Origin: Dactylis glomerata
Taxonomy: Eukaryota > Streptophyta > Magnoliopsida > Poales > Poaceae
Direction of reading: 5' to 3'
NCBI GenBank assembly: GCA_007115705.1
Contig: QXEO01002100.1
Location: forward strand, 930,001 to 994,000
DNA length: 64,000 nt
Translations under genes and position numbers: made by a program
Notes under the pieces: generated by a model
What the model saw: only the letters and a program-made list of their open reading frames with translations
What the model was told of the DNA's origin: nothing
Database searches by the model: none
In this document: positions 57,616 through 64,000 of the stretch, piece after piece
Numbering within the stretch: position 1 is the first letter of the stretch
Layout: every line of letters starts with the position of its first letter

Positions 57616-58834
57616 TGAATGGTATGTTCAGTAATGGCAGAGGTCTTGGTGACTTGGCTAAACATTTACATATCGCTCATTGCATTAATGATCACAAATT
57701 AGATTTTGTTGCTATTTCAGAAACTAGTAGAAGGGACTTCTCTCAGAGTCTACTAGACCGCCTTTCTGGCGGGATGGACTTTGAGTGGATGTCACAGCCA
57801 CCCCGTGGTAGATCGGGGGCATTCTATTGGGAGTACGGTCAGACACCATGGAAGTATTGGCTCGTTCGAGTGGAGATTACCATATTAAACTCCATATCTG
57901 TAATAGAGCTGATAATTTCACATGGAATTTGGTTGCTATTTATGGGGCTGCACAGGATGAATTTAAGGCTGCCTTTCTCTATGAGTTGGTTAACTTGGAA
58001 AAGGACAATCCATACCCAATCTTAATTGGGGGGATTTTAATTTGCTAAGATTCCACCATGAGAAAAGTAAGGGCCGGTTTGATGATCATTGGCCTTTTCT
58101 ATTCAATGCTATCATTGATAGCTTGGATTTGCGAGAAGTTTCAATAATTGGAAGACAATTCACCTGGGCCAATAGCCTGCCGAATCCCACATACGAGAAA
58201 CTTGATAGAGTACTTATGGATGCCAATATGGAAACTAAATTCCCCATCTTGTCTATTCATGCTCTTGAGGTTATTGAGGGATTCTCAGACCATGCCCCTA
58301 TACTACTGACCACTGGAAATCCCAAACCGACATGCAACCATCGTTTCATGTTTGAGCTTGCATGGTTACAGTGGGATGGTTTCCATGATATGGTCAAGGC
58401 TGTATGGGATAGACCTACTACTGCTGTGTCTACAATACAAAGGTGGAATTATAAAATACGTGCTTTACATAGTCACCTGAGTGGTTGGGCTCAGAATGTA
58501 ATGGGTGTTCTTAAAAAAGAGAGGTTGAGGCTTTCTTCCATCATTGATGATCTTGAAGCCTTGGCAGAGGTAGGCCCCCTGTCTGCGCATGAGATTGAAT
58601 TAAAAAATCAGTCTTATGCAAAGATAGCAAGCCTACTGCATGAGGAGGAACTCAAATGGTACCAACTTTCTAAGAGTCATTTTATCCTTGAAGGAGATTC
58701 GAATACTCCCTACTTCCATAGTGTTGCCAATGGCAGACATAGGAAGAAGCGTATTGATACTCTTGTTCAGAATGAAGGTATGATTGAGGGACTAGACAAC
58801 CCCAAAGTTTATATTACGAATTACTACAAGAACC
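57615..58834 (+). pseudogene. L1-type LINE ORF2: endonuclease and RT linker, truncated
   Basis: It starts at an ATG that overlaps the ORF1 stop (TAATG at 57613-57617). Visible motifs are NGRGLGDL, DFVAISET (catalytic Glu), LVAIYGAA, GGDFN-type residues at about 58026, and GFSDHAPILL (the SDH motif). These are followed by the linker HSVANGRHRKKRI that precedes the reverse transcriptase. Two single-base frameshifts break it, near 57820 and near 58034. The fragment stops at 58834, exactly where an Athila-type LTR begins, so the reverse transcriptase is missing. Between the frameshifts and the truncation it encodes no active enzyme. Confidence 0.88.
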
Positions 58835-60297
58835 TGTTGATACATCTCAAACGTATCTATAATTTTTGATGCTCCATGCTTGTTTATGCACCATTTGCTT
58901 TGTGTTTTGTTACACTTCATGGTGTTTTTATGCATTTTCTAGAACTAAGCTATTAATGAGATGCCATAGTGCCAGTTCCCTGTTTTTTGCTGTTTTTGTG
59001 TTTTAGAAAAGTTACACAGGAAATATTCTTGGAATTGGACGAAACAAAAGCCAAAGTTCCTTATTTTCCGAACTCTTTTCCAGAAAACATACTGCAAGCC
59101 GCCGCCATCGTTGACGCGAGATCGAGAGGGTCCAGAAGCTCTTCCCGACACCCTGCCAGAGAGGGGAATCACCACTGGAGGCCTTCTTCATCACCATGCC
59201 TGCCTCCGGAGTGATGTGTGAGTAGTCTACCTTGGACTATGGGTCCATAGCAGTAGCTAGATGGATGTCTTCTCCTCCATGTGCATCATGTTTAGATCTT
59301 GTGAGCTGCCTATCATGATCAAGATCATCGTTATGTAATTCTACATGTTGTGTTTGTTGGGATAAGATGAATATTGTGTACTATGTCAAGTTGATTTGTG
59401 ATTTATCATCTCCATGTTATTTATAATTTTGCATGCTCTCCGTTGCTAGTAGATATCTTGGCCGAGTAGATGCTAGTGACTCCAAGAGGGAGTATTTATG
59501 CTCGATAGTGGGTTCATGCCTCTAGTAATCTGGGAGGGTAACAACAACTTCTAAGGTTGTAGATGTGCTGTTGCTACTAGGGAGAAAACAACAATCTTGT
59601 GTTCAAGGACATTTGTATTGTTTACATTACACACTTTGCTTAAGGCGATAATATGTTGCTTGCAACTTAATACCCAATGGTTGTTCTGATGATACCTGGT
59701 GGGTGGATTATTAGTCATAGATGCAGTTGGATTACGGTCTATGTATTAGGTTGTAATGCCCAAGTGAATCTCATAGCGATCCTCATGACATGTATATGTA
59801 TTGCTTGCATTCTTTATTCTGTCAATTGCCCAACTATAATTTGTTCACCCAGCATGTTATTTATCATTATGGAGAGACACCTCTAGTGAACTGTGGACCC
59901 CGGTCCATTCTTTTACATTCATATTACCGTTTACTTTCTACAAGCATTATTTACTTTCTTGTAAACAAATATCTTTTACCACATGATATGTTTAATCCGT
60001 TGTTTACAACAAACCGGTGAGATTGACAACCTCACTGCTAGTTGGGGCAAAGTACTTTGGTTGTGTTGTGTGCAGGTTCCACGTGCTGCTGGTGCAGAGC
60101 TACACCCTAGATAAGGCGTCATATATAAATTGTTTGGAGCCATCGCCAAGCCAGCTAGCATCAACCTTTGGAAGTTAGTGCTTTCTCCTACTAGTTTGAT
60201 TAAACCTTGGTTCCGTACTGAGGGAAACTTTCCACTGTGCTCATCATACCTTCCTCTTGGGGTTCCCAATTGGGTGGCTAGCACCACCAATCAAGCA
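58835..60297 (+). repeat. 5' LTR of an Athila-type (Fatima/Sabrina-like) Gypsy element
   Basis: It starts TGTTGATACATCTCAAACG and ends AATCAAGCA, seven bases before a tRNA-Asp-type primer site. The phrase CAAACGTATCTATAATTTTT is characteristic of an abundant Triticeae Athila family. The LTR is about 1.46 kb. Its left end truncates a LINE. No second LTR is in the window, so a target duplication cannot be tested. Confidence 0.85.
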
Positions 60298-60303
60298 TTT
60301 TTA

Positions 60304-60321
60304 TGGCGCCGTTGCCGGGGA
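60304..60321 (+). promoter_or_regulatory. Primer binding site (tRNA-Asp type)
   Basis: TGGCGCCGTTGCCGGGGA is the standard primer-binding site of Athila/Tat-type plant Gypsy elements, complementary to the 3' end of tRNA-Asp. It lies six bases after the proposed LTR end. Confidence 0.93.
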
Positions 60322-60489
60322 GAAAGAGGATTTCTGCAAGGGGAGTCTCTCGCTTCCAATCTTTTACTTTGTTATTGTTTTGCTTACTTTCTTTACTTTA
60401 TTTTTGTTTGCATCTTTTTATCAAAAATACAAAAAAAATAGTTCCTTTATAGTTGTTATTTTTGCTTGTCTGCTTTTAGTCTTGCTAGA

Positions 60490-62630
60490 ATGAGTACTCC
60501 TGAGAACATCAAGTTGTGTGACTTTACTAGCACAAACAACAATGATTTCATCTGCACTCCTATTGCGCCACCTCCTCCTGAGGCAAATTTTAATGAGATT
60601 AAACCTGCTTTGTTGAATCTTGTTATGAAAGAGCAATTTTCTGGTGTTAGTACTGATGATGCTGCAGCTCATCTCAACAATTTTGTTGAGCTATGTGAGA
60701 TGCAAAAGTATAAGGATGTAGATGGTGATATTTTTAAGCTTAACTTGTTTCCTTTCTCTTTAAGAGGAAGAGCTAAGGATTGGCTGCTATCTTTGCCTAG
60801 AAATAGTATTGATTCATGGGTTAAGTGCAAGGATCTTTTATTGGAAAATATTATCCTCCTGCTAAGATTATATCTTTGAGAAGTAATATTATGAAGTTTA
60901 AACAGTTTGATAATGAACATGTTTCTCAAGCTTGGGAAAGAATGAAATCTTTGATAAAGAATTGTCCCACTCATGGACTGACTACTTGGATGATTATCCA
61001 AACATTTTATGCAGGACTAAATTTTTCTTCAAGAAATCTCTTGGATTCAGCTGCTGGAGGTACCTTTATGTCCATCACCTTGGGCACTGCAACAAAGCTT
61101 CTTGATAATATGATAATAAATTATTCTGAGTGGCACACCGAGAGAGCTCCACAAGGTAAGAAGGTAAAATCTATTGAAGAAACCTCTTCCTTAAGTGATA
61201 AGATTGATACCATTATGGCTATGCTTGTTAATGATAGAGCTCATGTTGATCCTAATAATGTTCCTTTAGCCTCTTTGGTTGCTCAAGAAGAGCATGTTGA
61301 TGTAATCTTCATTAGAAATAATAATTTCAACAACAGTGCTTAGAGGAACAATTTTGCTAGCAATAATTATAGGTTGTATCCTTCTACCAATGGTAATGGT
61401 TATGGTAATTCTTATGGTAATTCCTCCAACAACAATAGGGGCGTGCCCTCTGATCTTGAAGTCATGCTCAAGGACTTCATTAGTAAACAAACTGCTTTTA
61501 ATAAGTCTGTTGAGGAAAAGCTTGGTAAAATTGATGTTCTTGCTTCTACAGTTGATAGCCTTGCTCTTGATGTTGAACTTCTGAAACTGAAGGTTTTGCC
61601 TCATGATGTGAAATAAATCAAGACTTTGAATGCCATGCAAGTTAGAATTGATAATAATGTTAGGATGTTAGCAGAATTGCATGCTAGGTGGGAAAGAGAA
61701 GATGAGATGGCTAGAAATATGAAGGTTTGTACTATTACCACCACTAGTGATGTTCTTTCAAATGCTAGCACACCTCCTACTAGTGATGGCTAGAAAATCC
61801 CTACTCCTTGTGCGAAATTGCCTAAAACTACAGAAACTTTTTCTAATAGAAGTGCTCAAAAATTTCGGAGTATGGGAGAAAATAGTTCTACTACCTTTAA
61901 TGATTTTGATGTTGATGGTTGCAATATTTCTGAAGTAATTTTGTTCTTGCAAAAGCTTGCTAGATGTCCTGATGCTAGTTCTATGAATGTTGCTTTTACA
62001 AAACATATTACAAATGCTCTCATGCAAATTAGAGAGGATAAGTTGAAACAAAAAGTTATCCCTAAAAAGTTAGAAGATGGTTGGGAGCCCCTCATTGAGA
62101 TGAATGTGATTGATTTTGATTGTAATGCTTTATGTGATCTTGGTGCAAGCATTTCTATTATGTGTAGAAAAATTTATGATATGCTTGGTTTACCACCGCT
62201 TGAAAATTGTCATTTTGATATTCCTCTTGCTGATGTTGCTAAGAAGAAACTTTTGGGAATGATTAATGATGTTCTTATTATGGTTAACAATAACCTTGTT
62301 CCCGTTGATTTCCTTGTTTTGGATATTGAATGCAATGATTCTTGTCCTATTATTTTGGAAAGACCTTTTCTTAGAACTATTGGTGCCATTATTGATATGA
62401 AGGAAGGCACCATTAAATATCAATTCCCACTCAAGAAAGGTATGGAACACTTCCCTAGAAGGAGAAAGAAAAGGCTGATGGACTTTCCCTTTCCGAGTGC
62501 CATGAAAGAACTTCATTTTCATCATCCGTTCCTTCAATTCGACAAAGAAAAGACAATTCTGATGATCAACTGTAATTATCTGCAAATAAGTCAAAAAATT
62601 TATTTTTGTAAGTATGGAAATACATACTAA
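60490..62630 (+). pseudogene. Athila-type gag and protease, decayed; pol missing
   Basis: It starts at an ATG 168 bases after the primer site. Gag shows LFPFSLRGRAKDWLLSLP and, after a one-base loss near 60833, GKYYPPAKI and FYAGLNFSSRNLLDSAAGG, typical of Athila gag. The second frame carries TAG at 61341, TAA at 61614 and TAG at 61791. Toward the end is the aspartic protease, with LCDLGASISIM as the active site (about 62130-62165) and NDSCPIILERPFLRT downstream. The sequence stops resembling the family after about 62470, and reverse transcriptase, RNase H and integrase are absent. Confidence 0.88.
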
Positions 62631-62913
62631 TATACAGATGAATTTGACATAGTATCATCTCTTAGGGTGATAGAATAGCCTTGCGGAATTTTAAACTGGT
62701 ATTATTTTGCTGGGTAGAAAGAGTATTACCATTACCATTATAAGAAAACCAAATAATCAGTATCCGATACATGCCTAAAACCATAATTTTTCTGGTACTT
62801 TTTGCGAGGTGGAGTAGATAGGATTTGTCGGAGTGGGATAGAACACACTACTAGCTTCCAGCATAGGGACGGAAGGCAGGGAAGAGGTACAGCTTAGGAT
62901 TGTCACTCGTATC
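62631..62913. other. Anonymous DNA after the truncated Athila element
   Basis: No match to the expected Athila pol. The junction near 62470-62630 marks a deletion or rearrangement. There is no other feature. Confidence 0.45.
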
Positions 62914-63066
62914 TACTCCCTCCATTTTTAAATATAATATATTTTAGTTTTATGAAGCATGTATTTTTTTAGTGTGTAAGTTCACTCGAATACACACACT
63001 AAAAGATGTCTCGATACATTTGTTTCACAAAACTAAAATACCTTATATTTTGAAACGGAGAGAGAA
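62914..63066. mobile_element. Stowaway MITE, right end decayed
   Basis: TA then CTCCCTCCATTTTT on the left and TATTTTGAAACGGAGAGAG on the right. The internal phrase TAGTGTGTAAGTTCACTCG is mirrored by ACACACTAAAAGATG, and the element is similar to the MITE at 27793-27950, so they are the same family. The right-hand TA is not present, so the end has mutated or been lost. Confidence 0.85.
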
Positions 63067-64000
63067 CAAGCGTGTTTTGGGTTAAATTTTCAGTAAGTCT
63101 CAAAGTGAACTATTTATAGGATAAACTATCACTAACAACTTCTAGCATGCATTGAGTGGTGACGGGCGCTTAGTGGCACCCGTCAGCACTACAACCATCT
63201 ATAGGGTTTGTTAGCCGATCGTCAGTAATGATATTTCACAAAATTAGTTAGTTGTTGTTAACTTTTTATGTTTTAAATATTGGCTTAAGGGTTTCTATTA
63301 TTGTGTTCAAGTCTCTATGTATTTGTTTTTAATATGATTCTCGTGCTTTATTGTGTATTCCTTTAGTCGCGTGTGTGAAAACTTGTGTAGTCTACTATGG
63401 ATCTTAACCTACTAAGTATGTCTAATCTATGAATTGTTGCTTTATTCATCAAATAATTATGAGACAATGTGGTTATATTTATTATTTCATTGTATGGCTA
63501 TACATAATTCATTATTATTTAATTTTTATTATAAAATTTAAAATGTTTTTTTTACATTATATATGTAATTGTATAGAATTTTTATGTTTTCTACTTTTTA
63601 TCTATTCCGACCTCTGGCATTAAAAAGTCAACTGGTATGGGACATAACTTTATATGTCACAACTTACTAGACATGGTTGGTCCATGTCCAGTAAAAAAAT
63701 TATCTCATACACTGATACACAATAATTTCTCAACATCAGTAGAAGTGTGAGCAATAGGTGTCACACTCAAGAGGGTAGGAAGGCATAAGACCCTTCCAAC
63801 CACCTATGCCTTAGTATGTGGTTGTATCCTTTTCATGAAAAAGAAGATATGTTAGGAACCAGAATAGCCAACTACAATAACCATTAGTGACATGCAAACT
63901 ACAATAACCATTAGTGTTGTTAACTTCCTCTCCTTTTAGTCTTACGGTAAGTGCTTATAAAACTTGCTTCATTAGGAGCTAGTGCATTGCAACCAAGACA
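63067..64000. other. AT-rich anonymous DNA to the window end
   Basis: No gene recognised. A small direct repeat (AACTACAATAACCATTAGTG at 63870-63889 and 63897-63916, period 27) and a short palindrome (GACATGGTTGGTCCATGTC near 63672) are the only structures seen. Confidence 0.45.

Overview
This window is nuclear DNA of a grass, most likely a Triticeae species (wheat, barley or Aegilops type). The reasons are plant genes with many short introns, an isocitrate lyase with plant residues and a peroxisomal C-terminus, and a dense nest of retrotransposons of familiar Triticeae types: a BARE/WIS/Angela-like Copia LTR, a Tekay-like chromovirus with LTRs of about 4.5 kb, a Fatima/Sabrina-like Athila element, CACTA, Stowaway and hAT elements. 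The organism is inferred from these families and not from any search.

The only convincing host genes form a small convergent pair at about 5.5-12.4 kb. On the plus strand is a 13-exon Qa-SNARE of the SYP132 type (304 residues, every splice junction placed from the sequence). On the minus strand is a 4-exon isocitrate lyase (561 residues, C-terminal SRM peroxisome signal) whose last intron appears to be GC-AG. One works in plasma-membrane fusion and the other in the glyoxylate cycle, so only position links them.

Left of the pair (1-5.1 kb) is non-coding DNA with an internally deleted hAT element (8-bp target duplication) and a 5'-truncated retroposon (15-bp duplication). Right of the pair, 13.2-19.9 kb is a three-level nest: a LINE reverse-transcriptase pseudogene split by a Copia solo LTR, which is itself split by a tandemly duplicated TG...CA LTR unit. 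From 20 to 29 kb there are mainly small elements (hAT and Stowaway MITEs, a retroposon carrying a MITE) in anonymous AT-rich DNA. From 29.25 kb lies a CACTA terminus with tandem subterminal repeats.

From 32.7 to 54.5 kb is a second nest: an antisense copy of the Copia LTR split by a 6.1-kb solo Gypsy LTR, then the LTR of another Gypsy element split by a 14.3-kb Tekay-like element. The Tekay-like element keeps both LTRs, its primer site, an intact upstream ORF (orf0 type) and a single-frame gag-pol broken only by point stops. From 56.0 kb is an L1-type LINE (ORF1 and the ORF2 endonuclease) cut off by an Athila-type LTR, followed by that element's gag/protease. The last 1.4 kb holds a Stowaway MITE and anonymous DNA.

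I found no CRISPR array, rRNA or tRNA gene, bacterial operon or unknown enzymatic system. The most informative observations are the exactly delimited nested insertions, the GC-AG intron, the intact orf0 in a decayed element, and unequal changes between the two Tekay LTRs.
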